A stretch of 64,000 nt of DNA from Burkholderia cepacia GG4 (GTDB taxonomy: Bacteria; Pseudomonadota; Gammaproteobacteria; Burkholderiales; Burkholderiaceae), in NCBI RefSeq assembly GCF_000292915.1, contig NC_018513.1, forward strand, positions 186,001-250,000. The letters are read 5' to 3'. The position numbers and the translations under genes were made by a program. This document shows, one piece after another, positions 18,729 to 27,494 of this stretch; position 1 is the first letter of the stretch; each line of letters begins with the position of its first letter. The notes under the pieces are model-generated. The model saw only the letters and a program-made list of their open reading frames with translations, was not told the DNA's origin and ran no database searches.

Positions 18729-19808
18729 ATGTCCGCCCGTACATTTTCCACCCCGTTTTCCGAACGCTTCGGCCTGCGCCTGCCGCTCGTGCAGGCGCCG
18801 ATGGTCGGCGCGACCACGGCCGCGATGGTCGCGGCCGCCTCCAACGCCGGCGCGCTCGGCAGCCTCGGCGCCGGCGCGTTCGCGCCGGACCGTCTCGCGA
18901 CCGAAGTCGACGCGATTCGCGCGGCGACCGATCGCCCGTTTGCCGTGAACCTGTTCGTGCTGTCCGACGCCGCGCCCGACGCGGCAACCGTCGCGCGCGC
19001 GCTCGCCGCGATCGATCCGCTGAATGCGGCGCTCGGGCTGTCGCCGGGCAGCGCGCCCGCGCGTTATGCACCCGACTTCCGCGCGCAGCTCGATGCGCTC
19101 GTCGCGTTGCGCGTGCCGGTCGCGAGCTTCACGTTCGGCGTGCTCGACGCGGCCGACGTCGCGCGCCTGAAGGCCGCCGGCACCTACGTGATCGGCACCG
19201 CGACGCACGTCGCCGAAGGGCTCGCATGGCAGGCGGCCGGCGCCGATGCGCTGTCCGCGCAGGGCGCCGAAGCGGGTGGCCATCGCGGCACCTTCATCGG
19301 GCCGGCCGACGATGCGCTGGTCGGCACGCTCGCGCTGGTGCCGCAGCTCGTCGACGCGACCGGCCTGCCCGTGCTCGCCGCGGGCGGCATCATGGACGGC
19401 CGCGGCATTGCCGCCGCGCTCGCGCTCGGCGCGCAGGGCGCGCAGCTCGGCACCGCGTTCCTCACCTGCACGGAAAGCGCGATCGCGGCGGACTGGAAGG
19501 CACGCCTGCTCGCGAGCACCGATACGTCGACGCAGGTCACGCGCGCGATCACCGGGCGCCATGCGCGCGGGCTGCGCAACACGCTGATGGCGCGGCTCGG
19601 CGAACGCGTGGCCGACGTTGCGCCGTATCCGGTGCAGAACGCGCTCACGCAGCCGCTGCGCCAGGCCGCCGCACGCGCGAACGACGGCGACTACCTGTCG
19701 TTGTGGGCCGGGCAGGGCGCGCCGCTCGCACGGCGGCGCGGCGCCGCACTGACGGTGTCGCAGCTCGTCGACGCGCTCGACGCCGAATGGCGCGCCACGG
19801 CCGCCTGA
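18729..19808 (+). CDS. Nitronate monooxygenase family protein
   Basis: FMN enzyme of the 2-nitropropane dioxygenase/nitronate monooxygenase family, 359 residues. The barrel start LPLVQAPMVGATTAAMVAAA, the GSLGAGAF stretch and the EAGGHRG motif (His near 185) are characteristic, as is LPVLAAGGIMDGRG for phosphate binding. The natural substrate is often propionate-3-nitronate, but this cannot be read from sequence. Expressed alone; a long perfect hairpin follows. Confidence 0.9.
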   Translation: MSARTFSTPFSERFGLRLPLVQAPMVGATTAAMVAAASNAGALGSLGAGAFAPDRLATEVDAIRAATDRPFAVNLFVLSDAAPDAATVARALAAIDPLNAALGLSPGSAPARYAPDFRAQLDALVALRVPVASFTFGVLDAADVARLKAAGTYVIGTATHVAEGLAWQAAGADALSAQGAEAGGHRGTFIGPADDALVGTLALVPQLVDATGLPVLAAGGIMDGRGIAAALALGAQGAQLGTAFLTCTESAIAADWKARLLASTDTSTQVTRAITGRHARGLRNTLMARLGERVADVAPYPVQNALTQPLRQAAARANDGDYLSLWAGQGAPLARRRGAALTVSQLVDALDAEWRATAA

Positions 19809-19832
19809 ACGGTACGACGGCCGCCTGAACGG
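19797..19832 (+). repeat. Short tandem duplication across the end of the nitronate monooxygenase gene
   Basis: ACGGCCGCCTGAACGG occurs at 19797-19812 and again at 19817-19832, a 20-base period spanning the stop codon. It looks like a small replication slippage duplication with no coding effect. Confidence 0.6.
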
Positions 19833-19847
19833 CTCGTATCGGCACCT

Positions 19848-19875
19848 GAAACGCGCGTGTTGTCACGCGCGTTTC
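19848..19875 (+). terminator. Hairpin after the nitronate monooxygenase gene
   Basis: Perfect 12-bp arms (GAAACGCGCGTG / CACGCGCGTTTC) with loop TTGT. The tail is ATTCAAT rather than a clean T run, so efficiency is uncertain. Confidence 0.6.
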
Positions 19876-20025
19876 ATTCAATGATCCCTCGCACAAAATA
19901 CCGAATCGAAATGTCGCGGGAATGCTTTAAATCCACCTTTCATCAGACCGCCCGTAATTAGCGGAAACCCTTATCTGGCGGGGCTTGCGGCGATATTCGA
20001 GTAACCATTCCAAAGTGCCCGTATC

Positions 20026-20043
20026 GGTAGTGTTACCACTACC
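20026..20043. promoter_or_regulatory. Inverted repeat upstream of the amino-acid binding protein gene
   Basis: GGTAGTG-TTAC-CACTACC, 7-bp perfect arms, in the 437-base gap before the binding-protein gene. Together with the palindrome at 20079-20092 it may be an operator; no regulator is encoded nearby. Confidence 0.35.
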
Positions 20044-20078
20044 CCAAAAAAGTCCCACAAATTAATTTGATCACCTAC

Positions 20079-20092
20079 ACTTGCGCGCAAGT
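20079..20092. promoter_or_regulatory. 14-bp perfect palindrome in the same leader
   Basis: ACTTGCGCGCAAGT lies about 155 bases before the binding-protein ATG. The rest of the gap 19876-20245 is moderately AT-rich and holds no credible ORF. Confidence 0.35.
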
Positions 20093-20245
20093 ACGGGCGG
20101 GCGGCCGCTAAAAGCGGTTGTTTCCACGTGCTTGAGGCCAAGTGCATGAACGATGCAACCGGCGAATCGTCCAGTGATGCAAACACAGGGATGGCAGCGG
20201 GGCACCGGGCGATGGCGTTTATTGGGACCGAAACTGGAGACTTAC

Positions 20246-21388
20246 ATGAATATCAAGATGCAAAAGCTGTTGCCGATCACCGCCGCGGCGATGCTGTGCG
20301 TTGCAGCTGCAAGCAACGCGGCCGCCGATCAAGTCGTCAAGATCGGCCACGTCGCGCCCTTGACGGGCGGTATTGCACACCTGGGCAAGGACAACGAAAA
20401 CGGTGCTCGTCTCGCAGTCGAGGAGATCAACGCCAAGGGTCTCACGATCGGCGGCCAGAAAATCACGCTGCAACTCGATGCGCAGGATGACGCGGCCGAC
20501 CCGCGCCAGGCTACGCAGGTTGCGCAGAAGCTGGTCGACGACAAGGTCGTCGCCGTGGTGGGTCACCTGAACTCGGGCACGTCGATCCCGGCCTCGAAGA
20601 TCTACAGCGATGCGGGCGTCGTGCAGATCTCGCCGTCGGCGACCAACCCGGCTTACACGCAGCAAGGCTTCAAGACCACCTACCGCGTGGTTGCGACCGA
20701 CGCGCAGCAGGGCCCGGCACTCGCGAACTACGCGCACTCGAAGGGCATCAAGAGCGTCGCGGTGGTCGACGATTCGACCGCTTACGGCCAGGGTCTCGCG
20801 AACGAGTTCGAGAAGAAGGCGAAGTCGCTCGGCCTGAAGGTGATGTCGCATGACGCGACCAACGACAAGGCAGTCGACTTCCGCGCGATTCTGACCAAGA
20901 TCAAGGGCGAGAACCCGGACGCGATCATGTACGGCGGCATGGACGCCACCGGCGGCCCGTTCGCGAAACAGGCGAAGCAGCTCGGCCTGCGCGCGAAGAT
21001 CTTCGCGGGCGACGGCGTGTGCACGGAAAAGCTGGCCGACCTGGCCGGCGACGCGACCGACAACGTCGTGTGCTCGGAAGCCGGTGCATCGCTCGAGAAG
21101 ATGCCGGGCGGCAGCGCGTTCAAGGCAAAGTTCGAGAAGCGCTTCGGCCAGCCGATCCAGATCTATGCACCGTTCACGTATGACGCTGTGTACATCATCG
21201 TCGACGCGATGAAGCGCTCGAACTCGACGGACCCGGCGAAGATCCTCGCGGCGATGCCGGCGACGAACTACACGGGCGTGATCGGCACGACGACCTTCGA
21301 CTCGAAGGGCGACCTGCAGCACGGCGTGATCTCGCTGTACAACTACAAGAGCGGCAAGAAGACGCTGCTCGACGAAGTGAAGATGTAA
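20246..21388 (+). CDS. Branched-chain amino-acid ABC transporter periplasmic binding protein
   Basis: Periplasmic binding protein of the LivK type, 380 residues, binding Leu/Ile/Val or related amino acids for an ABC importer. It has a signal peptide ending about residue 27 (ASNAAADQ), followed by KIGHVAPLTGGIAHLGKDNE, the GHLNSGTS and SPSATNP binding-loop motifs, and YDAVYIIVDAM near the end. CTGGAGA precedes the ATG at 20246. No permease or ATPase genes lie beside it; it is followed by a strong terminator, so it is an orphan binding protein or serves a system elsewhere. Confidence 0.93.
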   Translation: MNIKMQKLLPITAAAMLCVAAASNAAADQVVKIGHVAPLTGGIAHLGKDNENGARLAVEEINAKGLTIGGQKITLQLDAQDDAADPRQATQVAQKLVDDKVVAVVGHLNSGTSIPASKIYSDAGVVQISPSATNPAYTQQGFKTTYRVVATDAQQGPALANYAHSKGIKSVAVVDDSTAYGQGLANEFEKKAKSLGLKVMSHDATNDKAVDFRAILTKIKGENPDAIMYGGMDATGGPFAKQAKQLGLRAKIFAGDGVCTEKLADLAGDATDNVVCSEAGASLEKMPGGSAFKAKFEKRFGQPIQIYAPFTYDAVYIIVDAMKRSNSTDPAKILAAMPATNYTGVIGTTTFDSKGDLQHGVISLYNYKSGKKTLLDEVKM

Positions 21389-21414
21389 GCTGACAAGCGG
21401 TCAACAGAAGGGGT

Positions 21415-21454
21415 GAAGGCGCGCCCGCGGTCACGCGGGCGCGCCTTCTTTTTT
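21415..21454 (+). terminator. Rho-independent terminator after the binding-protein gene
   Basis: Stem GAAGGCGCGCCCGCG / CGCGGGCGCGCCTTC with loop GTCA and at least eight T. One of the strongest terminators in the window, as expected for an abundant periplasmic protein. Confidence 0.9.
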
Positions 21455-21489
21455 GGCGGGCCCGCAGCCGGTGGCGTGCCCGCGCGTCG

Positions 21490-22704
21490 TCAGATCTTCA
21501 GGTGCGCGAGCACCTTCGGCGCGACGGTCGCGACGAGCGCCGCGCACAGCGCGACGACCGACAGGCCGATCGTCAGGTTCGCCGTTTGCGCGACCGCGCC
21601 GATCACGACCGGACCGAACAGCAGTCCGAAATATGCGAGCCCGGCCACGTGCGCGAGGCCTTCTGCCGCGTGGATGCCTTTCACGCGTGCGGCGGCCGCG
21701 AACAGCACCGGCATCATGTTCGCGAGGCCGAGGCCCATCAGCGTGAAACCCGTCAGCACGGCTAGCGGATTCGGCAGCAGCAGCGCGCCGATCATCCCGG
21801 CGCACGCGAGCGACGCGCTCGCGAACACGAGCTGCGGCGCGCCGAAGCGCGCACGCACCGCGTCGCCCGCGAAACGCGCGATCGCCATCCCGCCGGAGAA
21901 CGCCGCGTACGCGGCGCTCGCGAGCGCGGGGCTCGCCGCGACGACGTCGCGCATGTAGACCGTCGCCCAGTCGTACATCGCGCCTTCGGCGATCAACGCG
22001 ACCAACGCGATGCCGCCGAGCATCCACAGCGCGGGCGAGCGCCAGCGGTTGCCGCCGCCGTGCGCGTGTTCGTGATGCGGGACGTGCGGCAGCACGGCCG
22101 GGCTCGCGGCCAGCAGCACCGCCGCGTTGATGGCCGCCGCGAGCGCGAGGTGCACGGCCGGCGCCATGCCGGCCGACAGCAGCGCGCCGCCGGCCGCCGC
22201 CCCCGACATCCCGCCGATGCTGAACATCCCGTGCAGCGATGACATGATCGGCTTGCCGAGCGCGATCTCGACTGCGCTTGCCTCGGCGTTCATCGCGACG
22301 TCGAGCGTGGCCATCGAGAAGCCGAACAGCGCGAGCACCACGAGCAGCATCCAGTAGTCGGGCACGACGAGGATCAGTGCTGCGCACGCGGACATCACGA
22401 GCCCACCGGCGAGGCATGCGGTGCGCGAGCCGACGCGCGCGATCCAGCGCGCGATCGTCAGCATCGCGGCGATCGAGCCGCCCGCCACCGCGAACAGCGC
22501 GATCGACAGCAGCCCCGGGCTCAGCGCGAACTTGTCGCGCACGGTCGGCACATGCACGCCCCACGACGCGTACATCATGCCGGCGACGAAGAACAGCGCC
22601 ATCGTGGCCGTGCGGGCACGCTGGCGGACCGGGAGCGCCAGCACGCGATGCACATCGGGCGGCGTGGCGAAGTCGGACGAGGATCGGGAGGAAGAATCGG
22701 ACAC
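21490..22704 (-). CDS. MFS transporter (FucP/YbjJ-like)
   Basis: A 404-residue major facilitator with about twelve hydrophobic segments. The first (TMALFFVAGMMYASWGVHVP) and the FSMATLDVAMNAEA stretch resemble the YbjJ-type transporters. A His-rich loop (HVPHHEHAHGGG) lies between the two halves. The start is uncertain: I use a GTG at 22704, with a weak AGAG site before it. The substrate is unknown. It is divergent from the FMN-binding protein gene and shares a short promoter region with it. Confidence 0.88.
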   Translation of the reverse strand: MSDSSSRSSSDFATPPDVHRVLALPVRQRARTATMALFFVAGMMYASWGVHVPTVRDKFALSPGLLSIALFAVAGGSIAAMLTIARWIARVGSRTACLAGGLVMSACAALILVVPDYWMLLVVLALFGFSMATLDVAMNAEASAVEIALGKPIMSSLHGMFSIGGMSGAAAGGALLSAGMAPAVHLALAAAINAAVLLAASPAVLPHVPHHEHAHGGGNRWRSPALWMLGGIALVALIAEGAMYDWATVYMRDVVAASPALASAAYAAFSGGMAIARFAGDAVRARFGAPQLVFASASLACAGMIGALLLPNPLAVLTGFTLMGLGLANMMPVLFAAAARVKGIHAAEGLAHVAGLAYFGLLFGPVVIGAVAQTANLTIGLSVVALCAALVATVAPKVLAHLKI

Positions 22705-22910
22705 GGAATGCTCTTGAATGGACCATGCGCGGGCGCGGCGCCCGTCGGATTTGTCCGATTCTATCGAACCGCTTACGGTCTTGCCGGCGAGCTGGCCGTC
22801 CGGCCGATGCGCGACGCGCCGCCGCCGCGGGTAACATCGATGCGCATGCGGCGTGTCCGATGCGCCGTCGCCATCCTCGCCGCCATTGCCTTCCGACCGC
22901 AGGAGTCGCC

Positions 22911-23570
22911 ATGAACATCGATCCCGCCCTTGCCCTGCACCTGCTGCACCGCTGCGCGCTGGGCACGCTCGCGACCCACGCGCGCGATCCGCAGGGCTTT
23001 CCCTATCCGACGGTCGTGCCGTTCGCGCCCGATGCGCGCCATCGGCCCGTGATTCTCGTGAGCGGCCTCGCCGAGCACACGCGCAACCTCGCCGCCGATC
23101 CGCGCGCGGGTTTCCTCGTCGTCGATTCGCCGGACGGCGACGTGCTGAACGCCGAGCGCGCCACGCTGCTCGGCCGCTTCGTGCCGCTCGGCGACGATCC
23201 GCACGTCGCCGCGCGCTACACGCGTTACGAGCCGGATGCCGCGCGCTATCTCGCGCTCGGCGATTTCGCGTTCTGGGCGCTCGAGCTCGAGCGGCTGCGC
23301 TATATCGGTGGATTCGGCCGGATGGGCTGGGTGGACGGCACGAGCCTCGATACGTTGCCGCCGCTGTCGTTCGACGACGAACGGGCGTTATGGGATGCGT
23401 ACGACGCGAGCGCTGCGCGCCGCGACGGGCTCGAGCTGCTCGGCGTCGACCGTCACGGCGCCGACTGGCGCTGCGACGACCGCCGCGTGCGCACGCCGTT
23501 CGACCCGGCGCCGGCCGATGCCGGCGTGCTGCGCGAGCAGCTGATTGCGAGTGCGCGGGATGTGACCTGA
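22911..23570 (+). CDS. HugZ-like pyridoxamine-phosphate-oxidase-fold protein
   Basis: A 219-residue FMN-binding split-barrel protein resembling HugZ/CREG-type haem or flavin proteins. Seen: ALHLLHRCALGTLATHA at the start, FPYPTVVPFAPD, an LVSGLAEHTRNLAADPRAGF core, and RYIGGFGRMGWV late. AGGAG lies six bases before the ATG. Haem breakdown by HugZ needs a C-terminal His loop that I cannot confirm here, so the reaction is open. Confidence 0.85.
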   Translation: MNIDPALALHLLHRCALGTLATHARDPQGFPYPTVVPFAPDARHRPVILVSGLAEHTRNLAADPRAGFLVVDSPDGDVLNAERATLLGRFVPLGDDPHVAARYTRYEPDAARYLALGDFAFWALELERLRYIGGFGRMGWVDGTSLDTLPPLSFDDERALWDAYDASAARRDGLELLGVDRHGADWRCDDRRVRTPFDPAPADAGVLREQLIASARDVT

Positions 23571-23690
23571 CGTCGCGGGCGCGTGTCATGTTCGTTTAGC
23601 GTGTCGGGCTGCGCGATTTTCACGAACTTGTCGCCAGATGAGAGCTTCTATTTTTTCGCATGCAGGGTAATTGCGTATGTTGATAGGCCT

Positions 23691-23707
23691 ATTACCGGAT
23701 CGGTAAT
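23691..23707. promoter_or_regulatory. Inverted repeat upstream of the H-NS gene
   Basis: ATTACCG-GAT-CGGTAAT, 7-bp arms, in the AT-rich 357-base gap (23571-23927) before the H-NS gene. A second one, CGGGATT-TTCATG-AATCCCG, lies at 23791-23810. AT-rich DNA of this sort is where H-NS proteins bind, so autoregulation is plausible. No ORF was seen in the gap. Confidence 0.35.
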
Positions 23708-23927
23708 GTCCTAATCTCTATGTAAGCGGGTAAAAATTTGAGAAAAGGCCGTGGCCGGTCAGAATGACATGCGTGAATTACAATTGGTCTCGGGATTTTC
23801 ATGAATCCCGCTTCTATCAAATCTTTTTTGTGCTAACCTCTGCCTTCGAAAATCCGAGGCACAAATATTCCATGAATGGTGAGCTGGCTACAGACCGGCG
23901 CCATTTGGTCATATAGAAAGGGAAACT

Positions 23928-24221
23928 ATGTCTTCTTACAAGGACCTGCTGGCTCAGCGGGAGAAGCTGGAGAAGCAAATCGAAGAAGCGAAGTCGCGCG
24001 AATACGCCGAAGTGCTGAATGACGTGAAGCAGAAAATTGCCGACTACGGCTTTTCGCTCGCCGATCTCGGCCTCAGCCGCGCCAAGGCCGGTAAGGTCGG
24101 CCGCCCGCGCGCAGGCGTGGCTGCCAAATACCGCGATCCGGAAACGGGCGCGACGTGGTCGGGCCGTGGCAAGCCGCCGCGCTGGATCGCCGGGAAGAAC
24201 CGCGAACAGTTTGTGATTTAA
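23928..24221 (+). CDS. H-NS family nucleoid protein
   Basis: A 97-residue H-NS-like DNA-binding protein that silences AT-rich DNA. The N-terminal half is a charged coiled coil for oligomerisation (LAQREKLEKQIEEAKSREYA), followed by KVGRPRAGVAAKYRDP and the C-terminal DNA-binding motif TWSGRGKPPRW. Its length is typical of the short beta-proteobacterial H-NS type. It stands alone with an AT-rich promoter region and its own terminator. Confidence 0.95.
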   Translation: MSSYKDLLAQREKLEKQIEEAKSREYAEVLNDVKQKIADYGFSLADLGLSRAKAGKVGRPRAGVAAKYRDPETGATWSGRGKPPRWIAGKNREQFVI

Positions 24222-24249
24222 ACAACTGTTTAAGTTGCCGTCGCGAAAG

Positions 24250-24282
24250 AGCCGCGTATCCGTCCAGGAGCGCGGCTTTTTT
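24250..24282 (+). terminator. Rho-independent terminator after the H-NS gene
   Basis: Stem AGCCGCG / CGCGGCT with a 14-base loop, then a T run. Confidence 0.8.
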
Positions 24283-24458
24283 GTATGCCGGCATCGGGCT
24301 GTATGCATGTTGTCATGAAAATGTCAGAATCGGCGCGTGAATGAAAATGCGATCCGTTCGCATAAGCGGTTGATTTAAATGAAGAATTTGGGGTTATCGG
24401 AATGCCCCGCGGGCTTCTTTTGATAGAATTCCGTATCCCAACCGATATCTCGTATTTC

Positions 24459-25616
24459 ATGTCCACGTTTTCTGGTGACGCGCAAAGCGCGGATAAGCAC
24501 GCGGTCGCGCGCAAGAGCACCCTCGTCAGTATTGTGCTGAATGTCGTGCTCGCGACATTTCAGATCGCCGTGGGGGTGGTTGCGCATTCGCAGGCATTGA
24601 TTGCCGACGGGATCCATTCGATTTCCGATTTGATCTCGGATTTTGTCGTCCTGGTTGCGAATCGCCATAGTGGTGCATCGCCGGATGCCGACCACAATTA
24701 CGGACACAGCCGCTACGAGACGGTCGCGTCGCTGTTTCTCGGCGCGATCCTGATCGCCGTCGGCATCGGCATGCTCTGGCGCGCCGGCAATCGTCTCGTG
24801 AATCTCGAAAACATCCCGGCCGTGCATTTCTCCGCGCTGATCGTCGCGCTGACCGTGCTCGTGTCGAAAGAGGCGCTGTTCCGCTACATGCTGCGCGAGG
24901 CGCGGCGCGTGCGTTCGGCGATGCTCGTCGCGAATGCATGGCACGCGCGCTCGGATGCCGCGTCGTCGCTCGTGGTCGCGATCGGCATTATCGGCAGCCT
25001 GGCCGGCGTGCGGCTGCTCGACCCGATCGCCGCGGCGATCGTCGGTTTCATGGTCGCGCGCATGGGCTGGACGTTCGGCTATGACGCGCTGCAGGACCTG
25101 TCGGATCGCGCGCTCGACATCACCGACACGGCAGAGATCCGCGCACTGCTCGCGGCGACGCCCGGCGTGCGCGACGTGCACGACCTGCGCACGCGCAAGA
25201 TGGGCGATGCGGCGCTCGTCGACGCACACATCCTGGTCGATCCGATGATCTCCGTATCCGAAGGGCACTACATCGCGGAAAGCGCGCGTGCGCGCGTGCT
25301 GTCCGACCCGCGCGTGCTCGATGCGCTGATCCACGTCGACCCGGAGAACGACGCAGCGCGCCGTCCGGCGCTCGCGCTGCCGCCACGCGACGAGATTGCC
25401 GCACGGCTCGAGACCGCGCTCGCACAGCGCGGGCTGCATGCGGCCGCGATCAACCTGCACTACCTGAGCACGGGCCTCGAGATCGACGTGACGCTCGACG
25501 CCGGCGCCGGCGATACCGACGCGGCGCTGGCCGGCCGGCTCGACGTCGAGATGCTGAAGCGCCAGTTCGGCGCGCGCCGGATCGGCTTCACGCGCGGGCT
25601 GCCCGCGCAGGCGTGA
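24459..25616 (+). CDS. Cation diffusion facilitator (metal efflux) transporter
   Basis: Inner-membrane divalent cation exporter of the CDF family, 385 residues. It has the metal-site motifs HSISDLISD in the second span and HARSDAASS in the fifth, plus DHNYGHSRYE after the second span, and a longer than usual cytoplasmic C-terminal domain with two HLxxD-like stretches (ALIHVDPEND and AAINLHYLST). Zn, Fe or Mn cannot be told apart here. I chose the ATG at 24459; the frame stays open 19 codons earlier. The upstream DNA is AT-rich. Confidence 0.93.
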   Translation: MSTFSGDAQSADKHAVARKSTLVSIVLNVVLATFQIAVGVVAHSQALIADGIHSISDLISDFVVLVANRHSGASPDADHNYGHSRYETVASLFLGAILIAVGIGMLWRAGNRLVNLENIPAVHFSALIVALTVLVSKEALFRYMLREARRVRSAMLVANAWHARSDAASSLVVAIGIIGSLAGVRLLDPIAAAIVGFMVARMGWTFGYDALQDLSDRALDITDTAEIRALLAATPGVRDVHDLRTRKMGDAALVDAHILVDPMISVSEGHYIAESARARVLSDPRVLDALIHVDPENDAARRPALALPPRDEIAARLETALAQRGLHAAAINLHYLSTGLEIDVTLDAGAGDTDAALAGRLDVEMLKRQFGARRIGFTRGLPAQA

Positions 25617-25643
25617 GACGTGCCGGCGAACGCGCGCCGCGCG

Positions 25644-26114
25644 TTACAGCGGCAACTGCGTATCGAACTTGATTTCGCGCAGCACGACGCTCGTGCGCAC
25701 CTGCGACACGGCCGGGATCTTGAAGATCCGTTCGTGCAGGAATACGTCGTACGCCTTGATGTCGGGCGCGACGATCTTGAGGATGTAATCGGCTTCGCCG
25801 GTGGTGCTGTAGCACTCGGTGACTTCCGGGCAGGTCGCGATCTCGCGTTCGAACTGCTCGACGCCGCCCTCGTTGTGGCGCGTCAGGTGCACGTGTGCGA
25901 GCGCGCATACGTGCAGGCCGAGCTTCTCGCGATCGAGCAGCGCCGTGTAGCGCTGGATCACGCCGGACTGTTCCATGTCCTTGATGCGGCGCCAGCACGG
26001 CGTGCTCGACAGGCCGACCTGGTCGGAGATTTCCTGTACGGAACGGCGCGCGTCGAGCTGCAACAGGCGAAGGATTTTTTGCGAAAAGGAATCGAGCGTC
26101 ACCTGCGCCTCCAT
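25644..26114 (-). CDS. Lrp/AsnC family transcriptional regulator
   Basis: A 156-residue regulator: N-terminal helix-turn-helix (ILRLLQLDARRSVQEISDQVGLSSTPCWRRI) and a C-terminal ligand-binding RAM domain with the turn TGEADYILKIVAPD. Members respond to amino acids. The binding-protein gene at 20 kb could be a distant target, but no evidence in the sequence links them. It converges with the cation efflux gene. Confidence 0.95.
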   Translation of the reverse strand: MEAQVTLDSFSQKILRLLQLDARRSVQEISDQVGLSSTPCWRRIKDMEQSGVIQRYTALLDREKLGLHVCALAHVHLTRHNEGGVEQFEREIATCPEVTECYSTTGEADYILKIVAPDIKAYDVFLHERIFKIPAVSQVRTSVVLREIKFDTQLPL

Positions 26115-26193
26115 GCGGCAGCTACAACACGCTGAATGTTAGAGGGCCGGGAAAGGAAAGGCAATCTGGCGGTGCGCCGATGAGCGAGATTCG

Positions 26194-26853
26194 CTAATTT
26201 GCGCGCGGATCCGTGGGATTTTGTCCCGCCCCCGCGCCTTCCGACCGATCGGTGTCGGACACCGCGAGGCCTGCGAGCGCGGCCTGCTGGCGGCGCAGGT
26301 CGGCGAGCATGTTGCAGAACAGCGCGCCTTGCTCGATTGCATCGTCGAGCGCGACATGCGTGTGCGGATGATCGTCGAACCAGTGCTTCGGAAAGCGCGG
26401 CTTGATCGCCTTGCGGTACGGCAGGCCCGTCATCGCGAACGCGAGCGTCTTGATGTCGAGCGCCGACCACGAGAACGGGCAGCGTCCCGCGAAGCGCATC
26501 ATGTACCAGAACATGAACGTGAAATCGAAGCCGGCCGGCATCGCGACGAACACCGGCTTGCCGGGCAGCGCCTCGACCCACTCGACGTACGCGACGAGCG
26601 CTGCCTCGGGCGCCTGCAGGTCGCGCCGGCACGCGGCCCACGCTTCCGGCTCCGTCTTCCACCATGCCTCCTGCACCGGATGGGCCTGGGCGCCGGGCAG
26701 TGTCTCGAGGTTCGCCGAGAACGTCGCGATCAGCTGCTTGTCCTCGGTATAGGCGGCCGACGCGAAGCTCAGCATCGAGTGCGGGCCGGGAATCGGGCCG
26801 TCGGCCTCGACGTCGGTGCTGACGTAGATTTCGGGGATGGCGGTCTGGTTCAT
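26194..26853 (-). CDS. DEDD-type 3'-5' exonuclease domain protein
   Basis: A 219-residue protein of the RNase H-like exonuclease fold. The acidic residues of motif I are in [14 protein letters not shown] (D-V-E), later acidic motifs in [11 protein letters not shown] and the C-terminal [12 protein letters not shown]. Members act on DNA or RNA ends; the substrate is unclear. Its ATG overlaps the stop of the upstream metallo-hydrolase gene (ATGA), so the two are translated together. Confidence 0.87.
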   Translation of the reverse strand: MNQTAIPEIYVSTDVEADGPIPGPHSMLSFASAAYTEDKQLIATFSANLETLPGAQAHPVQEAWWKTEPEAWAACRRDLQAPEAALVAYVEWVEALPGKPVFVAMPAGFDFTFMFWYMMRFAGRCPFSWSALDIKTLAFAMTGLPYRKAIKPRFPKHWFDDHPHTHVALDDAIEQGALFCNMLADLRRQQAALAGLAVSDTDRSEGAGAGQNPTDPRAN

Positions 26854-27494
26854 CCGAATACCTTGTCGGACACGAACGGATTCGTGCGGCGCTCGTCGCC
26901 GAAGGTCGATACCGGGCCGTGACCCGGCACGAACGTGACGTCGTCGCCGAGCGGCCACAGCTTTTCCTTGATCGAACGCACGAGGTCCGCGTGGTTGCCG
27001 CGCGGGAAGTCGGTGCGGCCGATCGAGCCGGCGAACAGCACGTCGCCGACGATCGCGACGCGATGCGCGCGGCTGAAAAACACGACATGGCCGGGCGTGT
27101 GGCCCGGGCAGTGATAGACCTCGAGCGTCTCGTCGCCGAACTTCACGGTGTCGCCGTCGTTCAGCCAGTGGTCAGGCTCGAACGTTTCCGCGGCCGGAAA
27201 GCCGAAGCGCTGGCTCTGCATCGGCAGTTGCTCGATCCAGAAGCGCTCGTCTTCCTGCGGCCCCACGATCGGCACGCCGTAGTGCGTCGCGAGCGCCTTC
27301 GCGCCCGCGCAGTGATCGACGTGGCCGTGCGTGAGCAGCACCTTCTCGACCTGTACGTCCTGCCGCGCGATCTCCTGTTCGATCCGTTCGAGATCGCCGC
27401 CCGGATCGACGACGGCGGCGCGGCCGGTCTTTTCGCAGACGAGCAGCGAGCAGTTCTGCTGGAACGGCGTGACCGGAATGAGCGTGACTTTCAT
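26850..27494 (-). CDS. MBL-fold metallo-hydrolase (glyoxalase II-like)
   Basis: A 214-residue metallo-beta-lactamase fold hydrolase of the YcbL/glyoxalase II-like group. The two-metal site is complete: [11 protein letters not shown] in [12 protein letters not shown] in [10 protein letters not shown] and H in VPGHGPVS. The start [17 protein letters not shown] is typical. The substrate, perhaps a glutathione thioester, cannot be told from sequence. First gene of a two-gene unit with the exonuclease. Confidence 0.95.
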   Translation of the reverse strand: MKVTLIPVTPFQQNCSLLVCEKTGRAAVVDPGGDLERIEQEIARQDVQVEKVLLTHGHVDHCAGAKALATHYGVPIVGPQEDERFWIEQLPMQSQRFGFPAAETFEPDHWLNDGDTVKFGDETLEVYHCPGHTPGHVVFFSRAHRVAIVGDVLFAGSIGRTDFPRGNHADLVRSIKEKLWPLGDDVTFVPGHGPVSTFGDERRTNPFVSDKVFG

